Below are positions 8,903-18,316 of a stretch of 64,000 nucleotides of DNA, in pieces. Numbering within the stretch: the stretch's first letter is position 1; the number at the start of each line of letters is the position of its first letter. The notes under the pieces are model-generated. The model worked only from the letters and a program-made list of their open reading frames with translations. It had not been told where the DNA came from and made no database searches. This DNA is from Flavicella sp964230805 (GTDB lineage Bacteria > Bacteroidota > Bacteroidia > Flavobacteriales > Flavobacteriaceae): NCBI GenBank assembly GCA_964230805.1, contig CAXRIA010000009.1, forward strand, positions 1 through 64,000. The letters are read 5' to 3'. Made by a program: the position numbers and the translations under genes.

Positions 8903-10408
8903 TTAATTTTTTTTCCAGAAATAAGGGGTAAAAAGAATCAAAACGGTAAACAATTCCAACCGTCCAATAAGCATTAAGAAAGAGCAAAACAGTTTCGCAA
9001 CGTCGGACAGAGCGGCATAATTATTTACAGGTCCCAGGCTTCCCAACGCTGGTCCAACGTTTCCTAATGAAGATGCTGCAGCGCCTATGGCAGAAGAGAA
9101 ATCAAGTCCCATAAAACTCAACGCGATCGCACTGGTAATAAAAATGAGCATGTACAAAACAAAGAAAGACAGGATATTGAAAACAATAATTCTTGAGATT
9201 CCTTTTCCATCATAACGAACCGGGATAATGGCATTGGGATGCAAGAGCTTTTTGAACTCTAAAATACTGTTTTTGATCATAATGATATGACGTACAATTT
9301 TGACACCTCCACTCGTTGATCCAGCAGATCCGCCAATTAAAAAGAGTGAAAATACAAGCATGGTTGCCAACGAATTCCAAAGGGTGTAATCTGCGGAAAC
9401 AAATCCAGTAGTGGTCAGAATAGCGACTACCTGAAAGCCGGCATGTCTAAAAGCGCTTTCAAAACTTCCCCAAGGCATTGGATGGTGAATGCTCGTTTGC
9501 AAATTTGGATCCTGAAAAAATTGGATAATAATGGTAAGCAGGATTGTAAACCCTAGGGTTCCGAAGAAATAATATTTGAATTCTTCGTTTTGAAATATTT
9601 TTTGGATTTTGCCTTTCAGGGCAAAATAAGTCAATACGAAATTGGTTCCTGCTACGAACATAAAAGCAATGACAATGTATTGTATAACAGGCATGTGATT
9701 CCAATGAGCAAGACTTGTATTTTTGGTAGAAAACCCACCAGTGCTCATGGTCGCCATGGCATGATTGATGGCATCAAACCAGGTCATTCCGGCAATTTTT
9801 AAAAGCAGAAATTCTGTGAGCGTCAAAGAGATGTATATGAGCCAAAGCCGTTTCGCTGTTTGTGTGATTCTCGGATGCATTTTATCTGCAGAAGGGCCTG
9901 GTGCTTCGGCAAGAAACAATTGCATTCCACCAATTCCTAACAATGGTAAAATAGCCACGGTGAGTACAATAATTCCCATACCGCCAATCCAATGTGTGGC
10001 ACTGCGCCAAAAGAGAATGCCTTTTGGAAGGATTTCTATGTCGTTGACGATGGAAGCACCTGTGGTTGAATAGCCAGAAATAGTCTCAAAAATGGCATCT
10101 ACAAAATTGGGAATGGTACCGGTAAAAAGATAGGGAAGGGCTCCAGTGAATGTAAGTACAAGCCAACCCAATGTTACAATGATATATCCCTCTCTTTTTT
10201 GAAGATTTTTAGGCGCTTTTCTATTAAAAAACCACAAAAGAAATCCAAAAACAATGGTCAGTGTACCGGCTAGTAAAATTCCCGTAGCTTCTTTTTCATT
10301 GTGATACAAGCTGAAAGGTACGGAAAGCAGCATAAAGATACCATTGAGCCCTGCGGTAAGTCCCAAAAAGCTCAAGACCATTTTAAAATTCAAATCTTTT
10401 GGTTTCAT
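8903..10408 (-). CDS. trkH: TrkH family potassium uptake membrane subunit
   Basis: The potassium-translocating channel of the Trk system in the inner membrane. 501 residues, mostly hydrophobic with about ten membrane segments, arranged as four M1-P-M2 repeats; filter-like segments are STTGASIV, MSTGGFST, TTTGFVS and SLGNVGP, each with the conserved glycine of the selectivity filter. It starts 15 bp after the stop of trkA on the same strand, so the two form one operon and TrkA gates it. Confidence 0.93.
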   Translation of the reverse strand: MKPKDLNFKMVLSFLGLTAGLNGIFMLLSVPFSLYHNEKEATGILLAGTLTIVFGFLLWFFNRKAPKNLQKREGYIIVTLGWLVLTFTGALPYLFTGTIPNFVDAIFETISGYSTTGASIVNDIEILPKGILFWRSATHWIGGMGIIVLTVAILPLLGIGGMQLFLAEAPGPSADKMHPRITQTAKRLWLIYISLTLTEFLLLKIAGMTWFDAINHAMATMSTGGFSTKNTSLAHWNHMPVIQYIVIAFMFVAGTNFVLTYFALKGKIQKIFQNEEFKYYFFGTLGFTILLTIIIQFFQDPNLQTSIHHPMPWGSFESAFRHAGFQVVAILTTTGFVSADYTLWNSLATMLVFSLFLIGGSAGSTSGGVKIVRHIIMIKNSILEFKKLLHPNAIIPVRYDGKGISRIIVFNILSFFVLYMLIFITSAIALSFMGLDFSSAIGAAASSLGNVGPALGSLGPVNNYAALSDVAKLFCSFLMLIGRLELFTVLILFTPYFWKKN

Positions 10409-10423
10409 AAGGTATGCCGCTTG

Positions 10424-11773
10424 TTAGTTGTTGAAAAGTTTCTCTACTTCTCCAATGGCTTCTGGCAAACAGAAAACAATTACGCGATCCCCCTTTTCTA
10501 TTTGATAGTCCCCAAAAGTCATGGTGGCCAACCCTTTTCGAACAACCCCGCCAATAACCGCTTTGTTTGATAGGTTCAAGTCTTTGATAGGAACTTTTGT
10601 TGCTTTTGCATTTCTTCTCACGAAAAATTCCAATACTTCGGCGTCTACATTGTGCAAATTCGCCAAAGCCAAAACTTTTCCTTTTCGCACATGTTTAAAG
10701 ATCGCGCTGGCAGCTAATAATTTTTTGTTGATGAGTGTATCAATTCCAATCGTTTGAGAGATGTTGATATAATCCATGTTCTCTACCAAAGCAATGGTTT
10801 TTTTTACGCCTTTTGATTTGGCCACCAAGCAAGACATAATGTTGGTTTCGGAATTTCCTGTTACGGCAACAAATGCATCCATGGTAGCAATAGATTCTTC
10901 TTCTAAAAGCTCTACATTTCTACCATCTCCCTCGACAATCAATGCATCGCAGAGATGATCCGCCAATTCAAAGGCTTTGTCTCTTTTCGTTTCGATTAGC
11001 TTGACGTTGAAGTTTTTGGAACAAAGAGATTGTGCTGCTTTTTGACCAATTTTACTACCGCCAAGTATCATGACCTCTTTGATGCCAATTCTTTCTTTGC
11101 CAATAAGTTGGTAAATTTTATCTACCGAATCTGCCGTTACGGAAAAATATACTTGATCGTGGTGTTTGAATGTTGTGTCTCCTCTGGGAATGATCGTTTC
11201 TATGGTATTTTCTCTTTTCAGTGAAATGATGGTGAAATTGATGTCTGGAAAAAGATCTTTCGCTTCTTTCACAGTTTTGTTTACCAGAGGTGATTTGGAG
11301 GAAAGACGCGCTCCTAAAATATTGATTGCACCTTTTTCAAATTCTATTTTATCATTGAATACAGATTCATTTAAAAGCACCTCAATTTCTTTGGCAGCAA
11401 GGTATTCGGGTGAAATCATATAGTCAATACCCACTTCTGCAAAATTGATTTCTTTGGTGGTTAAAAATTCGGTATTCGAAATTCTTGCAATGGTCTTTTT
11501 TACGCCTAATTTTTTACTCAATGCTGCAACGGTTAGGTTGGTGTTTTGAGATTCTGTAACTGCCAAGAGTAAATCGGCTTGTTCTATTCCAACGTCCTTG
11601 AGTGTCTTTAAAGAAGTTGCATCTCCTTTCAGTGTAATGACATCCAAATGTTCGTCAATGTATTTTAATTTTTTCGAATTTGAATCAACCACATAGGTGT
11701 CTTGTGATTCTTTGGAAAGTAATTTCGCTAAGTGGAAACCAACGTCTCCAGCACCAGCAATGACAATTTTCAT
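10424..11773 (-). CDS. trkA: Trk potassium uptake regulator TrkA (two RCK halves)
   Basis: Cytosolic NAD(H)-binding regulator of TrkH. 449 residues in the usual two-repeat layout: an N-terminal RCK-N with Rossmann motif IAGAGDVGFHLAKLL at residues ~4-18, RCK-C around 140-225, a second RCK-N starting VMILGGSKIGQKAAQSL at ~235 and a C-terminal RCK-C. First gene of the trkA-trkH operon; it faces away from radC across about 100 bp. Confidence 0.95.
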   Translation of the reverse strand: MKIVIAGAGDVGFHLAKLLSKESQDTYVVDSNSKKLKYIDEHLDVITLKGDATSLKTLKDVGIEQADLLLAVTESQNTNLTVAALSKKLGVKKTIARISNTEFLTTKEINFAEVGIDYMISPEYLAAKEIEVLLNESVFNDKIEFEKGAINILGARLSSKSPLVNKTVKEAKDLFPDINFTIISLKRENTIETIIPRGDTTFKHHDQVYFSVTADSVDKIYQLIGKERIGIKEVMILGGSKIGQKAAQSLCSKNFNVKLIETKRDKAFELADHLCDALIVEGDGRNVELLEEESIATMDAFVAVTGNSETNIMSCLVAKSKGVKKTIALVENMDYINISQTIGIDTLINKKLLAASAIFKHVRKGKVLALANLHNVDAEVLEFFVRRNAKATKVPIKDLNLSNKAVIGGVVRKGLATMTFGDYQIEKGDRVIVFCLPEAIGEVEKLFNN

Positions 11774-11856
11774 TTGTATCAGGTTTAACCGTTGTCAATT
11801 GTGAAATAAAAAAAGGTGCCACATTGCAACGTATCTGAATACAAATATATTACTCT

Positions 11857-11864
11857 TATCTTTG
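11857..11864 (+). promoter_or_regulatory. -7 box of radC
   Basis: TATCTTTG, a perfect TAnnTTTG, 17 nt before the radC start. No convincing -33 element. Confidence 0.4.
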
Positions 11865-11881
11865 ATATAAAAATCACTGCT

Positions 11882-12580
11882 ATGATTCTTAAAAACCAAT
11901 CGATTGCCATTAAAAATTGGGACGTTTCAGATCGTCCAAGAGAAAAAATGAAATTGCAGGGAGCTTCTGTGTTATCCAATGCCGAATTGATCGCCATTTT
12001 GATCGGTTCAGGAAACAAAAATGAAAGCGCGTTGGAATTGTCTAAAAAAATATTGTCACATTGTCAAAACCGGTTGTATGAATTGTCCCAGTTAACGATA
12101 GAGCAGCTGCAACAATTTGAGGGTATTGGCGCGGCCAAAGCCTGTTCAATTGTGACGGCTTTGGAATTGGGGAAACGTTTCATTTCAGAAGAAAGAACAA
12201 AGCGACAAAAAATTACTTGTAGTCGAGATGTTTTTGATTTGATGCATTCGCAATTGGGGATGTTGACGCACGAGGAGTTTTGGGTTCTTTATTTGAATAA
12301 TTCGAATAAGATTTTAAATAAACATCAGCTGAGTAAGGGAGGTTTGGTCGGTACTTTGGTGGATGTTCGAGTGGTATTTAAAAAAGCCTTAGAGCATGCG
12401 GCTACTGGAATTGTGCTTTGTCATAACCATCCCTCTGGGAGTGTTGATCCGAGTGTTCAAGACAAGCAGATTACCCGAAAATTACAACGGGCTAGTGAGA
12501 CAATGGATATTAAAATTTTAGATCATGTGATAGTCACTGAAAAAGCGTATTTTAGCTTTGCAGATTCACAAATTCTATGA
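11882..12580 (+). CDS. radC: RadC family JAB-domain protein
   Basis: 232 residues. RadC-like proteins have an N-terminal helix-hairpin-helix (LQQFEGIGAAKA at ~76-87) and a C-terminal JAMM/MPN+ metalloprotease-like domain; the metal motif HNHPSG (181-186) with Asp194 is complete. Despite the historical name, a role in DNA repair is disputed and the biochemical activity is unproved. ATG 11882 matches the usual start and leaves a 17-nt leader after the -7 box; a longer frame from 11816 would cover the promoter. Single gene. Confidence 0.92.
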   Translation: MILKNQSIAIKNWDVSDRPREKMKLQGASVLSNAELIAILIGSGNKNESALELSKKILSHCQNRLYELSQLTIEQLQQFEGIGAAKACSIVTALELGKRFISEERTKRQKITCSRDVFDLMHSQLGMLTHEEFWVLYLNNSNKILNKHQLSKGGLVGTLVDVRVVFKKALEHAATGIVLCHNHPSGSVDPSVQDKQITRKLQRASETMDIKILDHVIVTEKAYFSFADSQIL

Positions 12581-12686
12581 AGTTTTTCGCAACATGGTTT
12601 TGTGAAATGAACGGACTGTTACCCATGAGTTTGTTGAAATAAAAATTATTTTAACGGATTCCTGGAAAGTGAAATAATAAAAATCA

Positions 12687-14021
12687 ATGGTTTTAATATA
12701 TACCCATAAGATAACGCCGCGACTTAGTTATATTTTCAAACATATATTTGTTCGGATTTTAAATGTTCCTGTTCGTTTTACGACCACATTGGAAGAGTTT
12801 GTCGCCTACAATGGTTGCAAATTCACGTATTCGAAAGCACCTTTAGGAAAGGAATTTTTTATTCGGAGTCATGATTTGATATTTGAACAAGGAATCAATG
12901 ACATTGAAATTACGGTTCAAGAATGGGAGGAGGTTCCTTGTTTTTTTAACGCAGGAAAAAAATCTTCGATACCCTTTGATATTTTTGCGGCAAGTTTTTA
13001 TCTGCTTTCGCGTTACGAAGAGTACTTGCCTCATGTACAAGATGCATGGGAACGTTTTCCTGCGGAGGAGAGTTTGGCTTTTAAGAACAACTTTTTAGAC
13101 AAGCCAGTGATTGATATATGGGCCTATAAATTGGCCGAAATTTTGAAAGCCCATTTCCCTGATTTTCATTTTGAGCCAACTCCCTATAATTACATCAGTT
13201 TGTTTACGATAAACGAGGCTTTTTTATACAAGGCAAAAGGGGTTATTCGCAGCGTAGGAGGTTTTTTGGTAGATCTAGTTACCCTAAAATTAGGTGCTTT
13301 TTGGGATCGATGCATGGTGTTATTGAAACTACAAAAAGATCCTTATGACGTGTATGATCGTATGGTGAGTCTTCAAAACAACTACAAGGTTTCTACGATG
13401 GTGTTTTTCTTGATAGGAAATTTCACAACCTATGACACAAATATTTCTTTGACGAAAAATAAATTTCGTTTGTTGATTAAGTCGCTATCTGATTATGTTA
13501 AAGTTGGATTGAATGCTTCTTTTTTTACCATGAATAACACCGAGATGTTGAAAAAAGAACTCACAAAAATGGAGAACATTATTCATATACCAACAGTGCG
13601 AACTCGGCAGCATTATCTCCGGATAAATTTACCTGAGACCTATCAAAATTTAATTGATTTTGAGGTAGAGGAGGACTATTCTATGGGGTATCCTGATCAA
13701 TTGGGTTTTCGGGCCAGTACCTGTACGCCGTTTTATTTTTACGATTTGGATTTTGAAATTCAAACGCCATTGAAAGTATTTTCTTTTTCTATTTCAGATC
13801 TTGTTTTAAGAGAGTCTTTGGAGCTTTCTGGAAAGCAAGCCTTTCAAAAATTAAAGGCGAGTTATGAAATGGTGGAAAAGGTGAACGGGACTTTTGTGAC
13901 ACTTTTTCATAACAAAATACTTTCGAATTACGGAGAGTGGCGAGGCTGGAAATATTTTTATGAGCAAGTATTGCAGTTGGCGAGTGTTCAAAAAGAATTG
14001 GAAAACAAAGGATCGAAATGA
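12687..14021 (+). CDS. DUF7033/polysaccharide-deacetylase-like protein
   Basis: 444 residues. The N-terminal part (residues ~20-130: GKEFFIRSHDLIF, FDIFAASFYLLSRYEEYL) matches the DUF7033 domain found in Bacteroidota before a polysaccharide deacetylase barrel. The C-terminal half keeps the length of a NodB-like domain (segments VSTMVFFLIGNFTTYD, VGLNASF, TPFYFYDLD) but I do not see the metal-binding HxxxH of active deacetylases, where related proteins have GxH; it may be inactive. Its stop overlaps the next start (ATGA), so it is co-translated with the FemAB-like gene. Probably acts on cell-envelope or capsule glycans. Confidence 0.65.
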   Translation: MVLIYTHKITPRLSYIFKHIFVRILNVPVRFTTTLEEFVAYNGCKFTYSKAPLGKEFFIRSHDLIFEQGINDIEITVQEWEEVPCFFNAGKKSSIPFDIFAASFYLLSRYEEYLPHVQDAWERFPAEESLAFKNNFLDKPVIDIWAYKLAEILKAHFPDFHFEPTPYNYISLFTINEAFLYKAKGVIRSVGGFLVDLVTLKLGAFWDRCMVLLKLQKDPYDVYDRMVSLQNNYKVSTMVFFLIGNFTTYDTNISLTKNKFRLLIKSLSDYVKVGLNASFFTMNNTEMLKKELTKMENIIHIPTVRTRQHYLRINLPETYQNLIDFEVEEDYSMGYPDQLGFRASTCTPFYFYDLDFEIQTPLKVFSFSISDLVLRESLELSGKQAFQKLKASYEMVEKVNGTFVTLFHNKILSNYGEWRGWKYFYEQVLQLASVQKELENKGSK

Positions 14022-14878
14022 TTGTCTACTTGAAGAAAAAAGAGATCGATCTCGAAAAATACGACGCCTGTGTTGGCAAGGCTCACAATTCTCGGATATA
14101 CGCTTATTCATGGTATTTGGATTGCGTGGCCGATCACTGGGATGTGTTGGTCTTGGGTGATTATGAAGCAGTGATGCCTTTACCTTGGCGTTCTAAGTTT
14201 TTTATAAAATACATTTACCCTCCTTGTTGGACCCAGCAATTGGGGGTTTTTGGATCGGAATTTATTTCGGAAGAATTGATGCAAGATTTTATAAAAGCCA
14301 TTCCAAACAAATTCAAAAAAGTAACCCTACAATACAATTCGAGAAATCCTATTTTGAAAGGGGCTTCGGTAAGACGCAACTATATTTTGAAGCTAGATCG
14401 AACCCTCTCAGAAATGCATAAGGGCTTTAACAAAAACAGAAAACGATTCCTTAAAAAAGAAAGTGAGGCATTGTTCGAAAAGAAGGTCTTGCCTGAAGAA
14501 TTTTTGCGCTTTTACAAAATACATGGCCACAGCGCTGTATTTTCAAAAAATCATTGGAGAGCCTTGCAAAAATTATTGAATAGTGGGCAGCAGTGTGTTC
14601 ATATATGGGGGATGAGAGAAAAGGGGATGTTGTCTGCTGCTATGGTTTGGGTAAAAGATGACAAAAGACTGACCTATTTACTTCCTTGTGTAACATCCAG
14701 CGCTAAAAAAAAGGGAATGCCATCCTTTTTAGTGTTTGAACTCATTCGAGCGCATGCAAATACCGATTTATGCCTTGATTTTGAGGGCTCCATGATTCCT
14801 GGGGTGGCTCGTTTTTACAAAAGTTTTGGCGCTCAGAAGGAGTTGTATTCTTTTTATCAAAGGAAACTATTTTTTTAA
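14018..14878 (+). CDS. FemAB/GNAT-like acyltransferase
   Basis: 286 residues. Compatible with a FemAB-like double GNAT fold: N-terminal half with YAYSWYLDCVADHWDVLV and MPLPWRSKFFIKYIY, a basic segment (FNKNRKRFLKK), and a C-terminal half ending in the typical CLDFEGSMIPGVARFYKSFGA. Related genes sit next to polysaccharide deacetylases and glycosyltransferases and are thought to acylate or aminoacylate envelope sugars; the substrate here is unknown. The start overlaps the preceding stop by 4 bp, so the two are translationally coupled. Confidence 0.65.
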   Translation: MIVYLKKKEIDLEKYDACVGKAHNSRIYAYSWYLDCVADHWDVLVLGDYEAVMPLPWRSKFFIKYIYPPCWTQQLGVFGSEFISEELMQDFIKAIPNKFKKVTLQYNSRNPILKGASVRRNYILKLDRTLSEMHKGFNKNRKRFLKKESEALFEKKVLPEEFLRFYKIHGHSAVFSKNHWRALQKLLNSGQQCVHIWGMREKGMLSAAMVWVKDDKRLTYLLPCVTSSAKKKGMPSFLVFELIRAHANTDLCLDFEGSMIPGVARFYKSFGAQKELYSFYQRKLFF

Positions 14879-14904
14879 GCTAAAAAATAGACAGAAATCG
14901 GAAT

Positions 14905-16179
14905 TTATTTTGATGGAATTTCTAATTTATTTTTTTTTAGGAACGATGTATATAAAAAGAAAAAAGCAAATGTACTCGCCAGACTTGTAAACCACATGAT
15001 ACTGGCAGAGGTAATTGCTGCTCCTTTGATGCCGTATTTCGGAATCATGTAGAAATTGCCTAAACAGTTCAAGATAATTGCGATAATGCCTATCTGTAGA
15101 TTGGTGTTTACTTTTCCGATTGAACACAACAAGTTTCCGAACAATCCCCTAAACACTAAAATAGAACAGGTACCGAGTATCAAAATAAAAAAGCTGGTAT
15201 CGTATTGTGTAAAATCAGTGTCAAAAAAGGAGAGGATTTCTTTTGAAAAAAACCACGAAAATAATAAGACACATGCACTGATTGTTAAAAACAAAAACAT
15301 GTAATTTTTTACGTAGTGGTAGGTGATTTTTTTGTCAAAAATGTTCTCAGTTAAATGTACGAAATCCGTGTTCATCACTGCTTGAGGTAAAATCAATAGA
15401 CTCAATGGGATAATTGAAATAAATCGATAGGTCGTTACCGCTGCAGTATCAAGAATTAATGAACCGATGACTAAAATATCTATGGCAATTAATAATTGAG
15501 AAACGACGCTCGTCAAGCTCGCAAAAAAACCGTATTTCCAAAACTCTAAAGTTATGATTTGAGGTTTTGGAATTTTCGAAAAGGTTGGCTTTAAGTTTTT
15601 TATAAAAATGATACTTGTGACGATTGCAGGAATTATGAGTGCTATTGTGTACCCTTTTTCCTCGAATAAAAAACTGAGAAGGCATACAGTAACAAAAAGA
15701 ATGAGGTTGTAAACAACTTCTACTTTGGCAAAAGATTTATTGTCATGTAAGATTCTGTATTGAATTTTAATGACTTGAAAAATATAATCAGGTATGATAA
15801 GAAATGCCAGAACAGCTACAAAAGAGTGGGAACTTTCAATCTGAAAAGGGATGAGTAAACTAAACAAAGAAACGCCTACAGCGATCAATACGCTTAGGAG
15901 AATCCCTTTTCGAAGGACATAATTGAACAAGTGTGTTTTTTCGCTAGCATTGTTCAATAGAGGTGCGTATCGTATCAAACTGTGATACAGACCAAGTCCA
16001 GAAAAGGGTAAAATGAATACAATGATATTGTAGGCAAACAAAACGACACCGAGTTTTTCATTAGAAATTAGTTGAAGTGCTATCCAAGATGCCGAAAAAG
16101 ATAAAATTCGAGAGAAAATTGTAGAAATTAAAACCTTATTTCCAGATCTTGCAATGAAATTTGATAGAAATGCTTTCAT
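14905..16179 (-). CDS. Wzx-like oligosaccharide flippase (MOP superfamily)
   Basis: 424 residues with about 12 hydrophobic membrane segments and few charges, the profile of polysaccharide biosynthesis flippases that move lipid-linked repeat units across the inner membrane. The starting segment LISTIFSRILSFSASWIAL and the last membrane pair are typical. ATG 16179 is preferred over an in-frame TTG at 16188. It lies 12 bp after the glycosyltransferase stop on the same strand, so the two are an operon converging on the deacetylase/FemAB pair. Confidence 0.8.
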   Translation of the reverse strand: MKAFLSNFIARSGNKVLISTIFSRILSFSASWIALQLISNEKLGVVLFAYNIIVFILPFSGLGLYHSLIRYAPLLNNASEKTHLFNYVLRKGILLSVLIAVGVSLFSLLIPFQIESSHSFVAVLAFLIIPDYIFQVIKIQYRILHDNKSFAKVEVVYNLILFVTVCLLSFLFEEKGYTIALIIPAIVTSIIFIKNLKPTFSKIPKPQIITLEFWKYGFFASLTSVVSQLLIAIDILVIGSLILDTAAVTTYRFISIIPLSLLILPQAVMNTDFVHLTENIFDKKITYHYVKNYMFLFLTISACVLLFSWFFSKEILSFFDTDFTQYDTSFFILILGTCSILVFRGLFGNLLCSIGKVNTNLQIGIIAIILNCLGNFYMIPKYGIKGAAITSASIMWFTSLASTFAFFFLYTSFLKKNKLEIPSK

Positions 16180-16191
16180 AAATAACAAATT

Positions 16192-17346
16192 TTAACAGTG
16201 AACTTTTGAATCACGTTGCAATGCTTTGTGGTACAACTGGCTAAATTGTTTACAAATCACTTCTTGACTAAAATGTTGTTCTACGTAAGAATGCATTTCA
16301 CTTGGAGGTGCAAAAGTTTTTTCGTTCTTGTAAAAAGAAATGATTTCTGAAGCCAATTGTTCTTCTTCTTGAACAGAGATCAAGCTTCCAAAGTTTTTTG
16401 GAAAAAATTCTGAAATGCCACCCACGTTTGTGGATATCACTGGAGTTCCTGTTGAAAAAGATTCTAAAATAACGCAGGGTAAATTTTCTGTGTTACTGAA
16501 AAGAATAAATAAATCAGCATTTTTATAGTAGTCGGCTAATTTTTTTTGAGGAAGGTGATTTTTTAATTGAACACATTTTGAAAGCCCCAAGGAATCTACT
16601 TTTTTCTGATAAGAAAGGGCTTCCTCACCAATCATTACCATTTCTAATTTGGGGATTTTTTTTAGGATTCTAACTAGGGTGTTGAGAATGCCAGAGATAT
16701 TCTTGATGGGGTTGTTCATGTTGGACACATGTAAGATTTTGAAGTTCTTGCACAGGTCTTCCTTTTTCGGTGAAAAAATATCTGTTCTGGTCACGTTTGG
16801 AACAGGAAGGTAATTCCCTTTGAGTCCTAAACGTTGCATTGAGTCTGCTAAGTTTTTTGATACAGGACAGATGGCAAAAGCATGACGAGCAATGTGTTTG
16901 GAAATAAATTTTTCAAATTTTGACATATTTTGAGACCATGGAAAATGATAGCCAGACCAGTGCTCTGATGTGATGTAAGGAATGTTTTGAAACCATTTTA
17001 GATGCAAGGCACAAACCCCTAGTGGAAATAAAGTGTTCAAATGCACAACATCGATTTTGTTGAGTTTCTTAAAAATTTGGAAATAAGCTTTTAAAAAGAG
17101 AAAAACCTTATAAAGCGGATTCCAGGTTTTTTTGATGTATCCAATATAGTTGGTAAGACCATTTTCATTTCGGATTTTCAAATCAATAGCTTTTGTAATA
17201 TTGTCGTCTGTGACAAGATGTAACACAGAAACTTTGTGTTTCAATGCAACTGCCTGCGCATGTCTTTGAATAAAGTCACCATTGGTATGGTGCACCCGAG
17301 AAGGATACCAACTACATAAAAAAAGAATATGCAAGCCTTTATTCAA
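16192..17346 (-). CDS. GT4 family glycosyltransferase
   Basis: 384 residues with the GT-B two-domain layout: N-terminal ILFLCSWYPSRVHHTNGDFIQRH, and C-terminal nucleotide-sugar part with ENLPCVILESFSTGTPVISTNVGGISE at ~285-310 (the E-x7-E motif region). It would add a hexose or similar to a lipid-linked glycan at the cytosolic face of the membrane. No in-frame ATG exists near the N-terminus; TTG at 17346, 20 nt after a TATATTTG box, is the likely start. Operon with the downstream flippase. Confidence 0.85.
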   Translation of the reverse strand: MNKGLHILFLCSWYPSRVHHTNGDFIQRHAQAVALKHKVSVLHLVTDDNITKAIDLKIRNENGLTNYIGYIKKTWNPLYKVFLFLKAYFQIFKKLNKIDVVHLNTLFPLGVCALHLKWFQNIPYITSEHWSGYHFPWSQNMSKFEKFISKHIARHAFAICPVSKNLADSMQRLGLKGNYLPVPNVTRTDIFSPKKEDLCKNFKILHVSNMNNPIKNISGILNTLVRILKKIPKLEMVMIGEEALSYQKKVDSLGLSKCVQLKNHLPQKKLADYYKNADLFILFSNTENLPCVILESFSTGTPVISTNVGGISEFFPKNFGSLISVQEEEQLASEIISFYKNEKTFAPPSEMHSYVEQHFSQEVICKQFSQLYHKALQRDSKVHC

Positions 17347-17365
17347 AATGAAACATTGTTTGAAG

Positions 17366-17373
17366 CAAATATA
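17366..17373 (-). promoter_or_regulatory. -7 box of the glycosyltransferase-flippase operon
   Basis: TATATTTG on the minus strand, 19 nt upstream of the TTG start. It supports the short leader and the TTG start call. Confidence 0.45.
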
Positions 17374-17517
17374 AACACTTCTAGGACTTCCGGCATTTGA
17401 TTTTTGGTTATATTCATTTTTTGAAAGGATGTTTCGCAGTTTTATTGCATCTAAGTATTAAGAAATTTTGTAAGATTTTATTAAAATGTCTTACTTTTAA
17501 ATAAAAAAATAATCGGA

Positions 17518-18297
17518 ATGAAAAACATCGCAATTTTGCTCCTTCTTTTAACAAACACACTTGTTTTTTCACAGAAAAAACTGAACGCTTTTGCTTATGT
17601 GGTGGTTCCTGAACACTTTTCTTTTTTGGACGGACCAGATCAATATCAGTTGAATTCATTGACAAAATTTTTGCTCGAGAAGAAAGGGTTTGTTGTTTTT
17701 AGTGAATACGACCCAATACCAAAAAAAATAGCTGTTTTAGACTGTGGAGGGTTGTTTTTTAAATTGAAAAAAAAATCGAACTTGTTTCAAACCCGATTGC
17801 AATTTGAATTGGTCGACTGTCATCGAAAAAGAGTTTTCGAGAGTAGTATAGGAGTCAGTAGAGAAAAACAGTACCGAAAAGCATACCAAGAAAGTTTGCG
17901 AAAAGCTTTTGAAAGTTTGTCCAAGAAGTCTTCCAAGGTGGTTTCATTGGCAGAAGAATACACAGAAACAATTCCTTTGGATACAAAATTAGAGAAACTT
18001 GAGCGAAAATCACAAGCGGTGTACATCAATTCGGAGGGGCTGCGCATTCAATTGCTAGAGAAAAAGGGTAGTTATTTAGGAAATCGTGTGCTGGATTCTA
18101 CGGATAAGTGGGGGTCGGGAGCATTGATTTGCAGGCTTTTGAAAACGTCTTTACCCCATGTTTTCAAAGTTTCTTGGCACGGGTTTTCAGGAAAAGTTTT
18201 GCAAACAATTGGTTATTTTGACGACAAAGGCAATCTGAATATTGATTTTGAAACAGAGCAGGGGGTGTCGGTAATGGTATTCGAACCAATGAACTAA
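17518..18297 (+). CDS. Exported protein of unknown function
   Basis: 259 residues, not recognised as a named family. A signal peptide (MKNIAILLLLLTNTLVFSQ) precedes a soluble basic region. The layout (YVVVPEHFSFLDGPDQYQLNSLTKFLLEKKGF, then a charged KLEKLERKSQAVYINSEGLRIQLL stretch) is conserved among Flavobacteriaceae orphans as far as I remember. Probably periplasmic, since no sorting domain or lipobox cysteine is visible. Convergent with rarA, 19 bp apart. Confidence 0.6.
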   Translation: MKNIAILLLLLTNTLVFSQKKLNAFAYVVVPEHFSFLDGPDQYQLNSLTKFLLEKKGFVVFSEYDPIPKKIAVLDCGGLFFKLKKKSNLFQTRLQFELVDCHRKRVFESSIGVSREKQYRKAYQESLRKAFESLSKKSSKVVSLAEEYTETIPLDTKLEKLERKSQAVYINSEGLRIQLLEKKGSYLGNRVLDSTDKWGSGALICRLLKTSLPHVFKVSWHGFSGKVLQTIGYFDDKGNLNIDFETEQGVSVMVFEPMN

Positions 18298-18316
18298 AAA
18301 AGTCAATATTCTTTTT

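Noticed and set aside
12687..17346. Complete capsule or O-antigen locus
   Set aside because: No polymerase, initiating transferase, sugar-nucleotide genes or export genes besides one flippase.
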